A program made the position numbers and the translations under genes. From positions 41,207 to 105,206 of the forward strand of contig JBAZWJ010000010.1 in the NCBI GenBank assembly GCA_041660385.1: a DNA stretch of 64,000 nt. The letters are read 5' to 3'. Shown piece by piece: positions 28,911 through 38,525 of the stretch. Below the pieces are notes generated by a model. The model saw only the letters and a list, made by a program, of their open reading frames with translations. It searched no databases and was not told the origin of the DNA. Source of the stretch: DYJE01 sp041660385 (GTDB taxonomy: Bacteria; Desulfobacterota; Desulfobacteria; Desulfobacterales; Desulfolunaceae). How positions within the stretch are numbered: the stretch's first letter is position 1; every line of letters starts with the position of its first letter.

Positions 28911-29918
28911 CTAAAGCATCGAGCCGATGAGGGCTGCAAGCTCGACCATTCGTGTGGAATAGCCCACTTCGTTGTCATACCATGACATGACTTTGATAAG
29001 ATTTCCGCCAACAACATCCGTGCAAAGGGCATCTACGATGGATGACAAGGGTGAACCATTAAAATCTGATGAAACCAGAGGGAGGTTCGAGTAACCGAGT
29101 ATTCCTTTAAGGGCCCCTTCAGCCGCAGCTTTCAGTACCTCATTGATATCGGAAACGGTAAGCCCGCTTTTTTCCACAGAGGCGACCAGATCCACAATGG
29201 ACACATTGGGAGTGGGGACTCTAAGGGAAAGACCATTCAGTTTGCCTTTGAGTTCCGGCAGAACCAGGGCGACGGCTTTTGCAGCGCCTGTGGTGGTGGG
29301 AATCATGGAAAGAGCTGCGGCCCGGGCACGTCTCAGATCTTTGTGCGGACCGTCGAGTATCATCTGATCACCGGTGTAAGAATGGATCGTGGTCATAAGG
29401 CCGCTGACAATGCCGAAGTTTTCGTGAATTACTTTGGCGATGGGCGCAAGACAGTTAGTGGTACATGATGCGTTGGAGATGATGTTGTGATTTTTCGGGT
29501 CATACATATCCTGGTTCACACCCAGAACGATGGTGACGTCCGGGTTGGTGGCCGGTGCGGAAATGATGACTTTTTTAGCTCCAGCTTCAAGGTGTTTGGT
29601 CGCGCCTTCTCTGTCTCTGAAACGGCCAGTGCACTCGGCCACGATATCCACGCCTTCCTGTTTCCAGGGAATGTCTTTGGGATCTCGAATCGCTGATACG
29701 GTTATGCTTTTGCCGTTGACTTCTATGGTGTTTTCTCCGGCTTCCACGGTCAAAGGGAATCGGCCATGAACAGAGTCATAAGAAAGAAGATGGGCGATTG
29801 TTTTTGTGTCCGTCAGGTCGTTGATGGCGACCACATCCACATCAGGGTTTTGAAGGGCTGCTTTGAAAAGAACCCTTCCAATTCTTCCGAAACCGTTTAT
29901 ACCTATTTTTACAGCCAT
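28911..29918 (-). CDS. gap: Glyceraldehyde-3-phosphate dehydrogenase, type I
   Basis: Catalyses NAD-dependent oxidation and phosphorylation of glyceraldehyde 3-phosphate. The 335 residues start with the dinucleotide-binding I-N-G-F-G-R-I-G-R and include the catalytic Cys (about 152) in S-N-A-S-C-T-T-N and the C-terminal S-W-Y-D-N-E. Asp34 after the second strand suits NAD rather than NADP. It is the first gene of gap-tpiA-secG-tRNA-Leu and has GGAGG before its ATG. A possible promoter is at 30085-30113. Confidence 0.96.
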   Translation of the reverse strand: MAVKIGINGFGRIGRVLFKAALQNPDVDVVAINDLTDTKTIAHLLSYDSVHGRFPLTVEAGENTIEVNGKSITVSAIRDPKDIPWKQEGVDIVAECTGRFRDREGATKHLEAGAKKVIISAPATNPDVTIVLGVNQDMYDPKNHNIISNASCTTNCLAPIAKVIHENFGIVSGLMTTIHSYTGDQMILDGPHKDLRRARAAALSMIPTTTGAAKAVALVLPELKGKLNGLSLRVPTPNVSIVDLVASVEKSGLTVSDINEVLKAAAEGALKGILGYSNLPLVSSDFNGSPLSSIVDALCTDVVGGNLIKVMSWYDNEVGYSTRMVELAALIGSML

Positions 29919-30084
29919 TGTTTGCCTCCACGTTGTTCTATCTGCTGAATGTAAAAAAAAGGCCTGAACAGACTATGACTTTCAGTCAACGAAAATGTCA
30001 TCGTTTTTTCAGGAGTTACTTTACATGGTCATTTCATGATTTCTGGTGGTGTGAATGGAACCATGGAAAAACATATCAAAGAAC

Positions 30085-30113
30085 CTTTTAAATCAAGGGG
30101 GGGCTCTTGTCAA
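30085..30113 (-). promoter_or_regulatory. Possible promoter of gap
   Basis: On the minus strand: TTGACA (30113-30108), 17-base spacer with a C-run, then TAAAAG (30090-30085), leaving a leader of about 160 bases. The -10 matches four of six positions. Confidence 0.4.
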
Positions 30114-30173
30114 GATTGTATCGCTTCGGTTATTTAAATCTGTTTCTTTGTCTCCAGGCCGTAAGATCAGATA

Positions 30174-30202
30174 TTGACAACCCATTTTGCAGGAATTATA
30201 AA
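30174..30202 (+). promoter_or_regulatory. Strong sigma70-like promoter of the Na/Pi cotransporter gene
   Basis: TTGACA (30174-30179), exactly 17 bases, TATAAA (30197-30202), 35 bases before the ATG at 30238. With the gap promoter this accounts for the divergent 319-base gap between 29919 and 30237. Confidence 0.7.
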
Positions 30203-30237
30203 CCCTCAGCATTAATAAGCTTTATTATCAGAATTCA

Positions 30238-31915
30238 ATGTCATTAAATATAGAGGGTGAAACAGTGGATATTAACTGGTTACAACTATGCTATGCCCTG
30301 GTGGGCGGTCTTGGAATGTTTATATACGGCATGAAGCTCATGTCCGACGGTCTTCAGAAATCAGCGGGCAACAGTCTGAAAATGATTCTGGAAAAACTCA
30401 CTTCCAACAGGGTGATCGGCGCTTTTGTGGGTCTAGTGGTAACAGCCATCATCCAGAGCAGTTCAGCAACGACTGTTATGGTTGTGGGGTTTGTAAATGC
30501 TGGCCTCATGAATCTCATGCAGGCCCTGAGCGTGGTGCTGGGAGCCAATATAGGTACAACGATTACAGCCCAGATTATTGCATTTAAAGTCTCTCAGTTT
30601 GCCTTGCCTGCCATCGGTATCGGAGTTGTGATGCGGCTTTTTATCAAAGGGAAAAAGACCCAGAGCATGGGAGAGATTCTTCTTGGATTCGGCTTTCTGT
30701 TTCTCGGAATGGAAATTATGACCAAGGGGTTTGCGCCACTGAATCACAATGCCGCTTTCAAGGATGCGTTTGTAATGTTTTCTTCAAACCCTTTGCTGGC
30801 TGTGGCCGCAGGCGCCATTCTTACGATGGTTGTCCAGAGCAGTTCTGCCACCATAGGTATCACCATCGCTCTTGCCACCATAGGGGTCATTGATTATATG
30901 GCGGCCAGTGCTCTGGTGTTAGGGGAGAATATCGGAACCACGATTACGGCCAATCTTGCCGCCATAGGTACCAATAAAGCTGCTCGACGGGCTGCACTGG
31001 GACATTTTCTGTTCAATCTCATCGGTGTTTCCTACATGGTGTTGTTCCTCCCAGGGCTGATGCAACTGGTTGATGCGTTTACTCCAGGTGCGGCAAATAT
31101 GATTGCTGCTGACGGAACCCGGCCTAATCTGGCCCGCCATATCGCCAATGTTCATACCACTTTCAACATAATTAATACCTTGATCTTTTTACCAATTCTT
31201 CCATACCTTGCCAGACTCTGCGAGAAAATCATCAAGGGGGACGACACTCCAGATTCGTTCAAACTGATTTATTTAAAGGAAGTTCTTGTTGAGACCCCGA
31301 CAATTGCGGTTGTCCAGGCCATTAAAGAAGTGAAACGGATGTCCGATTCCGCGCTGGCCATGCTGAAATTGTCTAAAGATGCTTTTTTTGAAAGAAATCT
31401 TGATAAAATCAATAAAATATATGAACTTGAAGAAAGCGTTGATCTTCTTCAAAAGAAATTTCCGACTTCCTTGTTAAACTCTTTGAAAAAGATATTACGG
31501 AAGAGACGTCGAAAACCATTAACCGGCTTCTTCATGCGCTCCATGATATCGAAAAAATAGGGGATTATGCGGAAAACATCGCCCGGTTCACCGAACGCAT
31601 GATTCAAGAAAAAATGGGTTTTTCAGATAAAGCTATGTCTGAAATGGAAGAAATTTTCAATGTAACCCTCAGGTTTACAGAAAACGTTCTGGCCACATTC
31701 AACCGTGAAGAGTTTACACTGAATTTCGATACCAAGGACGAAAATCTTATCGACCAGCTCAGGCGCGAGTACAAGAATAACCACATCGCCCGTCTTAACC
31801 TTGGGGATGCACCGTGGATTGCGGGATTCTGTTTGTGGATATTTTGAATAACCTTGAAAAAACAGGGGATAATACGTTTAATATCGCTCAGGAAATTCTT
31901 GCTGCTGCGAAATAG
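30238..31915 (+). pseudogene. Na/Pi cotransporter with PhoU-like tail, interrupted by two frameshifts
   Basis: The first 410 residues are a Na+/phosphate symporter of the NptA/PNaS family: two inverted copies each carrying Q-S-S-S-A-T, with helical membrane segments throughout. A PhoU-like helical domain follows but is split. Near 31456-31461 the frame must drop one base to continue with D-F-L-V-K-L-F-E-K-D. Near the GGGG at 31803-31806 one more missing base restores L-F-V-D-I-L-N-N-L-E-K-T-G-D and the stop at 31915. As written the first frame ends at 31560. Both breaks look like one-base losses in or beside short homopolymer runs, so a sequencing error is as likely as inactivation. A GTG at 30265 with GAGGG upstream is an alternative start. 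Confidence 0.85.
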
Positions 31916-31923
31916 GAAAAAAT

Positions 31924-32018
31924 GTGGACGTTGTGGACAAAGTAGACCCAGTGGACATGGACAAAGTGGACTGTCCACACTGTCCATGTCTACCTCGTCC
32001 ACGTTGTCCACTGTCCAC
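31924..32018. repeat. GTGGAC/GTCCAC palindromic repeat island A
   Basis: GTGGAC or GTAGAC occurs at 31924, 31933, 31942, 31951 and 31966, a 9-base period. It is followed immediately by the inverse GTCCAC units through 32018, so the island can fold on itself. It begins 9 bases after the Na/Pi gene and ends 13 bases before the stop of the minus-strand gene. Confidence 0.8.
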
Positions 32019-32031
32019 CAAATTTAAATCC

Positions 32032-33885
32032 TTAAATCATCCCCCTGATCCTCGCCTCAAGGTCCGGATCTTTCAATTTTTTCCGCACCATGATTTTCAG
32101 GCAGTCTTTGACCAGGCCTGGATACCGCTGAATGTTTTTCTTTAAAAGGCTTGTCATGTCATAGAAATTGGCTTCCTGAATTTTTCCGGCCTTCAGTTGT
32201 GTTTTTATCTCCCGGATGTTTTTTTCATCAGGTGAAAACTGCATATATGTCTGGATGGAGCTTCGCTGGACCCCACGGTCATTGTCTTTAAACAGGTACA
32301 GCATCTGGCTTCGCACATCGGTTGTTTCCGTTTTTCTGAGTGCCATGACGGCTTCAGCCCGGACTCTGGGATTGGGGTGTTTGAAATAACCGGTCAGGAT
32401 TCGGTTGTTTTCAAACATACCTGCGTTGCCAAGAGCGGCAATATATTCAGCCCGTTCGTCATGGCTTATAGCTCCATCGATTTTTTTTCGGATCTGATTG
32501 TTCAGAGAAAGGGCTTTGTCCTTCTCACTTCGTGTGTAAAGCTTATGGAGAGAGGCGCCAAAAGCATGGGCCGCAGCGTAACTTTCGTATCCTTTTTTTC
32601 TGTTCATCAGGCCACTCAAAAATTCAAGGGTTCCGGCGGTGGGTTTCACGTCCATGAACGAAAAATTCTGGATCAGAACGCCATGCTGGGGATCTTTCCG
32701 AACGTTGGGGTTGGAGAGCATATTCTTCATGGCGGCCTGGGCGTTTTCCGTACCGGCAGCGGCGAGGATGTTCATCACCAGTGTTCTTTCACCGGAATTT
32801 CGTCCTTTTTTCATGGCGAAATCAGCCAGGCGCTGGGCGCTTCGGGGCTGGAGTTTCACAAAGCCGCTGCTCCTGTAGAACATGGCGTTGTTGGCTCTAT
32901 TGTCTTTGGTGTCCGGCCTGAAATTTTTGATCCATGTTTCCATGTCTTCATAGATCAGGTCGTTGACCTGTTTTGCCAGAAGTTCTCTGTTCTGCTTGGG
33001 GTCTGATATGGGTTCTCCGGGGTAGACGGCGAGCATTGAACTTGTCTGTTTCGCGCCGAATGCCCCTGGATCGAAATTCCCTTTTCCGATCATTTTGAGG
33101 CTCAGGGTCTTTTTCACATCAAGGATGTTCTTTTTATTTGACGGTGCGGTGATTGTTGATCGTTCATGCTTGTCGATTTCTTCGATAAAACCTTCGCGGT
33201 TCAGGATGATTTTATCGTTTGAACGGATATTCTGTTTGTCACTGGGAGCGATGAGGCCCGGGTAGTCGTAATTTTTCCTTGTCTTGGCCAGTTCGATGCG
33301 GTTTCCTTTTGTGTCTTTAATCTGGTAGTCCACAACGCCTTTGCCGTGCTGATTAATTTCTTTCGTGGTCCAGCGCTTTTTCCCTTCTCGAATGGATACC
33401 TGGATTTCCTGGGCTGCGGTGGTCATGAACGTCTTGAACACCTGGGTTGTTTTCGGGGGAAAAAGAAAACGTTTAATTTCGTTGTTTCCGTCAACACACA
33501 CATAAACTTCCTGTTTTCTGTATTTGCCGATGAACTGATCAGGACTGTCAAACACAGGATGTCCATTCATTCCGAAACGGCTCGTTCGAACCTGGTCAAA
33601 ACTCAGGCTGTATATGTTTTCGTTTCCCACTCGCCCGTAATCCTTAACCCTGAGATCTCCGTCAAAGGACAATGTGGACATGAAAGTGCTCGCCCTGCTG
33701 CCTTTTTTGCCCAGTCTGTCCGGGAAGATGGTGGTGGTGTTTTCATCGGAATATTGAAACCGATAGGTACGGTAAACCCCTTTTTGTGAAACAAGAAGCG
33801 GGTTATCGGGCGTGGCCTGAGATGATTCCGGAATGATCAGGCTGAAAAGGAACAGAATGATGAGGTTTGATATTATTGTTTTCAT
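32032..33885 (-). CDS. Secreted HEAT-repeat protein resembling vitellogenin N-terminal domains
   Basis: The ATG at 33885 is chosen because it opens a clear signal peptide (K-T-I-I-S-N-L-I-I-L-F-L-F-S, cleaved near S-S-Q-A); the longer frame would translate the flanking GTGGAC repeats. The 617-residue product has an N-terminal beta-rich half starting with Y-R-T-Y-R-F-Q-Y. A helical half follows with HEAT-like units such as N-P-R-V-R-A-E-A-V-M-A-L and L-V-M-N-I-L-A-A-A-G-T-E-N-A. The order (beta sheet domain, then superhelix containing A-A-x-G-T) recalls the lipid-transfer N-module of vitellogenin/MTP. That assignment is my reading of the pattern, not a proven match. A periplasmic or surface lipid-handling role would follow. 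Confidence 0.6.
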   Translation of the reverse strand: MKTIISNLIILFLFSLIIPESSQATPDNPLLVSQKGVYRTYRFQYSDENTTTIFPDRLGKKGSRASTFMSTLSFDGDLRVKDYGRVGNENIYSLSFDQVRTSRFGMNGHPVFDSPDQFIGKYRKQEVYVCVDGNNEIKRFLFPPKTTQVFKTFMTTAAQEIQVSIREGKKRWTTKEINQHGKGVVDYQIKDTKGNRIELAKTRKNYDYPGLIAPSDKQNIRSNDKIILNREGFIEEIDKHERSTITAPSNKKNILDVKKTLSLKMIGKGNFDPGAFGAKQTSSMLAVYPGEPISDPKQNRELLAKQVNDLIYEDMETWIKNFRPDTKDNRANNAMFYRSSGFVKLQPRSAQRLADFAMKKGRNSGERTLVMNILAAAGTENAQAAMKNMLSNPNVRKDPQHGVLIQNFSFMDVKPTAGTLEFLSGLMNRKKGYESYAAAHAFGASLHKLYTRSEKDKALSLNNQIRKKIDGAISHDERAEYIAALGNAGMFENNRILTGYFKHPNPRVRAEAVMALRKTETTDVRSQMLYLFKDNDRGVQRSSIQTYMQFSPDEKNIREIKTQLKAGKIQEANFYDMTSLLKKNIQRYPGLVKDCLKIMVRKKLKDPDLEARIRGMI

Positions 33886-33938
33886 GATGGGCAGATTATG
33901 TTGGTTTTTTGATTTTTTCAATGGATTTTGTTGATGAG

Positions 33939-34049
33939 GTGGACGGTGGACAGTGGACTTTGTGGACCAAGTAGACGAAGTGGACATGGACAATGTGGAC
34001 CGTCCACCCTGTCCATGTCCACTGAGTCCACAAAGTCCACTTGGTCCAC
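33939..34049. repeat. GTGGAC/GTCCAC palindromic repeat island B
   Basis: About eight GTGGAC-like hexamers (33939 onward, most with 9-base spacing) run into six or seven inverse GTCCAC units ending at 34049. Its layout and several 9-base units match island A. It lies 53 bases upstream of the HEAT-repeat gene, so that gene is bracketed by the two islands. Confidence 0.8.
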
Positions 34050-34122
34050 AAAAAGCAACTTTACATTTAGAACCCCATAGCCTTCAAAACAATTTTTTCA
34101 GAAATCACACCCTGTCCACCCC

Positions 34123-37100
34123 TTAATTATCCACCACCAAAGTCCCCATAACCCAACTCAAAGTCACCTGAGCCACCAGATAATCCCGTTTTGCTTTAGC
34201 CAGATTCCCACGAGCCTCTTTCAGTGCCAGCTGGGCGTCCTGGACGTCAAGGTTTGTTTTTACGCCGTGTATGAAGCCTTTTTCAGCCATTGAGACAAGA
34301 CGTTCGGCACGGGTCACAACACCTTCCAGTGCATTGAGTATTTCGGCGGCTTCTTTAAGAGCGCTTGATGATTCTTCGGTCTGGAGGCGGATGTTGTCTT
34401 TCAGTTTTTCCGCCTGAAGAGTCAGAGTGGAAAGTTCGCTTCGGCTCTGGGCAACTTTTCCCCTTGTTTTCATGCCGTCGAAAAAGGGAAAAGACATCAG
34501 GACAGCGGCTTTTGAGACTTCGCCATCAGCGGTGTTTGTTTCCACGTCAAGATGTCTCCAGCCGTAAGAGGCATAAAGATCAATCCGGGGTTTGTCCATT
34601 GAGTTGTAAACCGTGATGGCCTCTTTCTGCATGCCGATCTTGTTGTTGAGTTCAGACAGCTCGGCCCGTTTGGATAAGGCTGTTTTAAATGATTCCTCCG
34701 GATCAGGAACAGGGGAGGGGCTTGCTTCAAGAGATCCTTTTACATCAAAGGATCGTCCTTCAAGGCACACAAGAATACCCAGTCTTTCCCTGGAGATCCG
34801 AACCATGTTTTCTTTTTTAATCACATCGGGCCGGGCGTTTGCAACCGACACTTCCGCTGAAAGAACATCGTAATCCGTGGCTGTTCCTGCGGCTAATTTC
34901 CGTTTTGCCTCATCGAAATGGCGCTGTTTCTGATCCAGATTGGTCACGGCTATTTCGTAGAGTTCTTTTGCCAGAAGGGTATCGTAAAAAGCGGCACTCA
35001 CGTCGCGGGCTACGGCCTGACGGTAGGCGTTCATTTCATCGTCGGCTGTTTTAAGTCCGATTTTTGCAGCCCGGATGGCTGCTCCGATCTGGCCCCAGGT
35101 GAACAGGGGCTGGGAAAGCGTGATTTCGCCACCGTAGTATTTTTGTGTAGTTGGAATCATGGGGGATATGGCGGTCTGTGTTTCGTCTGTACTGGTTCCT
35201 ATGGACGCACCCAGGCTCAGTTTGGGCAAGGCTGCTGAGCGTTCTTCCACATATCTTCCTTCCACCAGTTTTCTGTAAGCCTCGGCCATTTTGATGTCCT
35301 TGTTCTGTTCCGCCGCCAGTTTCAAAGCATCAGCCAGAGTGAGCTCCCTTGTTTCAACCGCTCTGGCAGAGGAAGGCATCATGAGAAAAGCCGTCATGAT
35401 AAGGACGAGGAGGATCGGATGCACAGAGTTGTGATTCTTTCCGGCCCATTTTTTCTGAAGCCAGCTGCCCAGGTCGTCCAGAATCGTGTAAACAACGGGG
35501 ACAACGAGCAGTGTGAGCAAGGTTGATGTGATCAAACCTCCGATAACAGCCCGACCCATGGGGGCTCGCATTTCAGCCCCGGCTCCCAGACCAAGGGCCA
35601 GAGGGAGCATGCCGAAAATCATGGCCAGGGTGGTCATCATGATGGGACGAAGCCTTGTCCTTCCCGCTGTGATCACGGCGTTTCGCCTGTCCATGCCCTC
35701 GCTTCTCAGGATCTTAGTGTAGTCCACCAGAAGGATGGCGTTTTTCGTTACAAGCCCCATGAGCATGATCAGTCCTATCAAGGACATGATGTTGACCGCA
35801 TCTCCGGTGATTTTAAGCATGGCGGCCATACCCACCAGGGAAAGGGGAAGGGAGAACATGATGGAAAAAGGCTCGATAAACGATTCGAACTGGGCCGCCA
35901 GAATCAGATAAACGAAGATAATCGCCATGAGAAGGGCTTCAGCCATGTAAATGAACGATTCCACCATGTCTTCGGCTTCTCCCGAGAACACCAGCTGATA
36001 GCCGTGGGCCATCTCAAGGTCGGCAGCGATGCGTTTGATGTCCTTCATGGCGGTTCCCATATCCAGACTTTTTTCCAGGTTGGACGATATTTTGATTTCC
36101 CGTATCAGATCCCTTCGGTTGATTTCTGAAGGTGTTGCACCAATTTCGTAACTGACCAGATCACCCAGCTGAATCAGGGAGGCGGCACCGGTTTGATTTC
36201 TTACGGATAACCGTAGCCGTTCCACTTGAGCAGGGTCCTGTCTGAGATCTTCGGGTAGCCGGACCCTCACATCCACAGCGTCACCGTCTTCGTCTTCATA
36301 CGTTGTGGAAGCTTCTCCGCCAACAAGGGCGCCAACGGTTCGGACAATGGCCCCTGTGGTGACACCTGCGTCCATGGCCCGTTCACGGTTGACAATCAGT
36401 CTGTATTCCGGCGTGTCGTCTTCCATGGAAACTTCCAGGTCGATGATGCCCTTGATTTTGTACAACTCTTTTTTCATCTGGGCGCCGTAGTGTTTCAACT
36501 TGTCGATGTTTTCTCCACGGATGCTGAATTCGATCTTTTTTGTCCCGTGAAGCCGCCCCACTTCCACGATGGCCGGAACAATTCCGGGAATGTTCTGAAG
36601 ACGTTTTCTGACCTCATCCTGGATTTCGTTTTGAGACCGTTCCCTCTCGTTTTTCTCTTTCAGTTTCACATATACATGACCGTCCCGGACAGTGCCCGAG
36701 TCACCAGAGCCGATGGTGGAATAGGTGTGGAGTATTTCCGGAAAGGATTTCAACATGACGATAATGGCGTCCACCCGCTTTTTCGTTTCGTCGATGGATG
36801 CATCCGGCGCTGTTTTCAAATCAATCTGGAATTCGGCTCTGTCGAATGTCTGCATGAATGCGGACGGAAGTGTTACGAAAATGGCCATACCCGCAATAAA
36901 CACCAGTGTGGCCATGGCAACGACGGAAATCCGGTGATCCAGAGCCCAGGCAATGACGCCTTTATACTGGTCAGCTGTTCTGTCGAACCAGTCGTTGAAC
37001 GAATCAAGAAGACGGGCCACAAAATGACGTTTGCCTTTTCTTTCGATATCCGGGTCAAACCACCGTGATGACAGCATGGGGTCCAGAGTGAACGATACAA

Positions 37101-38523
37101 ACAAAGACACAAGGACCGCAAATGTCACCGTAATACCGAACTGGAAAAAGAAGCGCCCCACGATGCCTTTCATGAAAGCCACGGGCACGAAAACCGCCAC
37201 GATGGAAAAGGTGGTGGCGAGAACGGCCAGGCCGATTTCGCTTGTTCCGTCCTTGGCCGCCTGAAAATGGTTTTTTCCCATTTCCATATGACGCACGATA
37301 TTTTCACGCACCACGATGGCGTCGTCGATGAGCATGCCGATGGCAAGAGACAATGCCATCAGGGTCATTATATTCAGGGTCATGCCCATGAAGTTCATGG
37401 CGATAAACGAGGCAATAACGGAGATGGGAAGGGTGAGCCCGGTGATCACCGTGCTGCGCCAGGAGTTCAGAAACAGGAACACGATGAGGATGGTAAGAAT
37501 ACCGCCTTCGATCATGGTTTTCTGCACATCGTGGACTGAGTCGCGGATCATGATGGAGCCGTCTCTCACAATGTCGATTGTTGTTCCGTCGGGCATTTCC
37601 GGCTGGAGCTTATCCACGATTTTTTTCACCGAATCTACCACATCCACCGTGTTTGCTCCCGATTGCTTCAGGATATCAAGACCCACGGCCGGAACACCGT
37701 TGACCAGGGCGGTGGTTCTCTGCTCTTCAATGCTGTCTTTTACATCGGCCACTTCGGCGAGTGTGATAGGGCGGTTGTCTTTCTGTCCGATAACCATGGT
37801 TTTAAACTGCTCCACCATGTCCGGTTTTCCTGACACCCGCAAAGGGTATTCCGAATCACCTCGTTTCAAACGACCCAGCGGCGTGTTGACGTTTTCCGAC
37901 TGAATGCCGCCGATGATCTGGTCAACTCCCAGACCCAGGGCTTCAAGCTTTCCAGGGTTGATTTCCACAGCCACTTCACGTTTGAGCAGCCCCACCAGGT
38001 TGACTTTTCCAACACCGGAGACGCTTTCGATGCGCCGTTTGACCTTCTTTTCAACAAGGGTCGACAACTCCCTCGGCGGCATCACGTTTGACCGGACAGC
38101 CAGAGATACAATGGGCATATTTGCGAAATCGAGCTTCTGGATGATGGGCTCGTCCATGGCTTTGGGAAGATCGCTGCGTATGCCGCTGATTTTGGCCCGC
38201 ACATCCTGGGCCGCATCATCCACCTTGACTTCAAGACGGAATTCCACCACCACGGTGGAAACACTTTCACGGGAAATTGACATGACGTGCTTTACGCCGG
38301 AAATGGGGTTTACCGCTTCTTCGATGCGTTTGGTGACTTCACGCTCCACGGTTTCAGGGGATGCTCCTTCATAAACGGTGACGATGGACACCACGGGGAT
38401 TTCCACATCGGGGTACATATCCACGGAAAGGCGGCGGTAGGAAAAAAGACCTAAGGTAACCAGGGTCAGTATCATCACCGTTGCGAAAACCGGGCGTTTG
38501 ATGGAAAGATCGGATAAAAGCAT
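34123..38523 (-). CDS. RND efflux permease fused to a TolC-family outer-membrane protein
   Basis: Residues 1-1025 are a complete RND (HAE1-type) proton-driven exporter: N-terminal helix R-P-V-F-A-T-V-M, two porter regions, and the TM4 D-D pair in G-M-L-I-D-D-A-I-V-V (about 400). The last permease helix ends near V-V-P-V-V-Y-T-I-L. A hydrophobic segment at about 1030-1048 ends in S-S-A-R-A like a signal peptide. Residues 1052-1466 are a TolC/OEP protein with long coiled coils and beta segments, including the family-typical Q-P-L-F. The fusion is continuous and in frame. It may be cleaved at the internal signal to give two normal subunits; that is inference. GGAGG precedes the start, 2 bases after the membrane-fusion gene. 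Confidence 0.9.
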   Translation of the reverse strand: MLLSDLSIKRPVFATVMILTLVTLGLFSYRRLSVDMYPDVEIPVVSIVTVYEGASPETVEREVTKRIEEAVNPISGVKHVMSISRESVSTVVVEFRLEVKVDDAAQDVRAKISGIRSDLPKAMDEPIIQKLDFANMPIVSLAVRSNVMPPRELSTLVEKKVKRRIESVSGVGKVNLVGLLKREVAVEINPGKLEALGLGVDQIIGGIQSENVNTPLGRLKRGDSEYPLRVSGKPDMVEQFKTMVIGQKDNRPITLAEVADVKDSIEEQRTTALVNGVPAVGLDILKQSGANTVDVVDSVKKIVDKLQPEMPDGTTIDIVRDGSIMIRDSVHDVQKTMIEGGILTILIVFLFLNSWRSTVITGLTLPISVIASFIAMNFMGMTLNIMTLMALSLAIGMLIDDAIVVRENIVRHMEMGKNHFQAAKDGTSEIGLAVLATTFSIVAVFVPVAFMKGIVGRFFFQFGITVTFAVLVSLFVSFTLDPMLSSRWFDPDIERKGKRHFVARLLDSFNDWFDRTADQYKGVIAWALDHRISVVAMATLVFIAGMAIFVTLPSAFMQTFDRAEFQIDLKTAPDASIDETKKRVDAIIVMLKSFPEILHTYSTIGSGDSGTVRDGHVYVKLKEKNERERSQNEIQDEVRKRLQNIPGIVPAIVEVGRLHGTKKIEFSIRGENIDKLKHYGAQMKKELYKIKGIIDLEVSMEDDTPEYRLIVNRERAMDAGVTTGAIVRTVGALVGGEASTTYEDEDGDAVDVRVRLPEDLRQDPAQVERLRLSVRNQTGAASLIQLGDLVSYEIGATPSEINRRDLIREIKISSNLEKSLDMGTAMKDIKRIAADLEMAHGYQLVFSGEAEDMVESFIYMAEALLMAIIFVYLILAAQFESFIEPFSIMFSLPLSLVGMAAMLKITGDAVNIMSLIGLIMLMGLVTKNAILLVDYTKILRSEGMDRRNAVITAGRTRLRPIMMTTLAMIFGMLPLALGLGAGAEMRAPMGRAVIGGLITSTLLTLLVVPVVYTILDDLGSWLQKKWAGKNHNSVHPILLVLIMTAFLMMPSSARAVETRELTLADALKLAAEQNKDIKMAEAYRKLVEGRYVEERSAALPKLSLGASIGTSTDETQTAISPMIPTTQKYYGGEITLSQPLFTWGQIGAAIRAAKIGLKTADDEMNAYRQAVARDVSAAFYDTLLAKELYEIAVTNLDQKQRHFDEAKRKLAAGTATDYDVLSAEVSVANARPDVIKKENMVRISRERLGILVCLEGRSFDVKGSLEASPSPVPDPEESFKTALSKRAELSELNNKIGMQKEAITVYNSMDKPRIDLYASYGWRHLDVETNTADGEVSKAAVLMSFPFFDGMKTRGKVAQSRSELSTLTLQAEKLKDNIRLQTEESSSALKEAAEILNALEGVVTRAERLVSMAEKGFIHGVKTNLDVQDAQLALKEARGNLAKAKRDYLVAQVTLSWVMGTLVVDN

Positions 38524-38525
38524 TG

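Noticed and set aside
31924..32018. The GTGGAC islands as CRISPR arrays
   Set aside because: Units are 9 bases, invert in the middle and have no unique spacers of constant length.
31924..32145. Val-Asp repeat peptide encoded across island A
   Set aside because: A by-product of the 9-base DNA repeat; it runs into the 3' end of the opposite gene and has no ribosome site.
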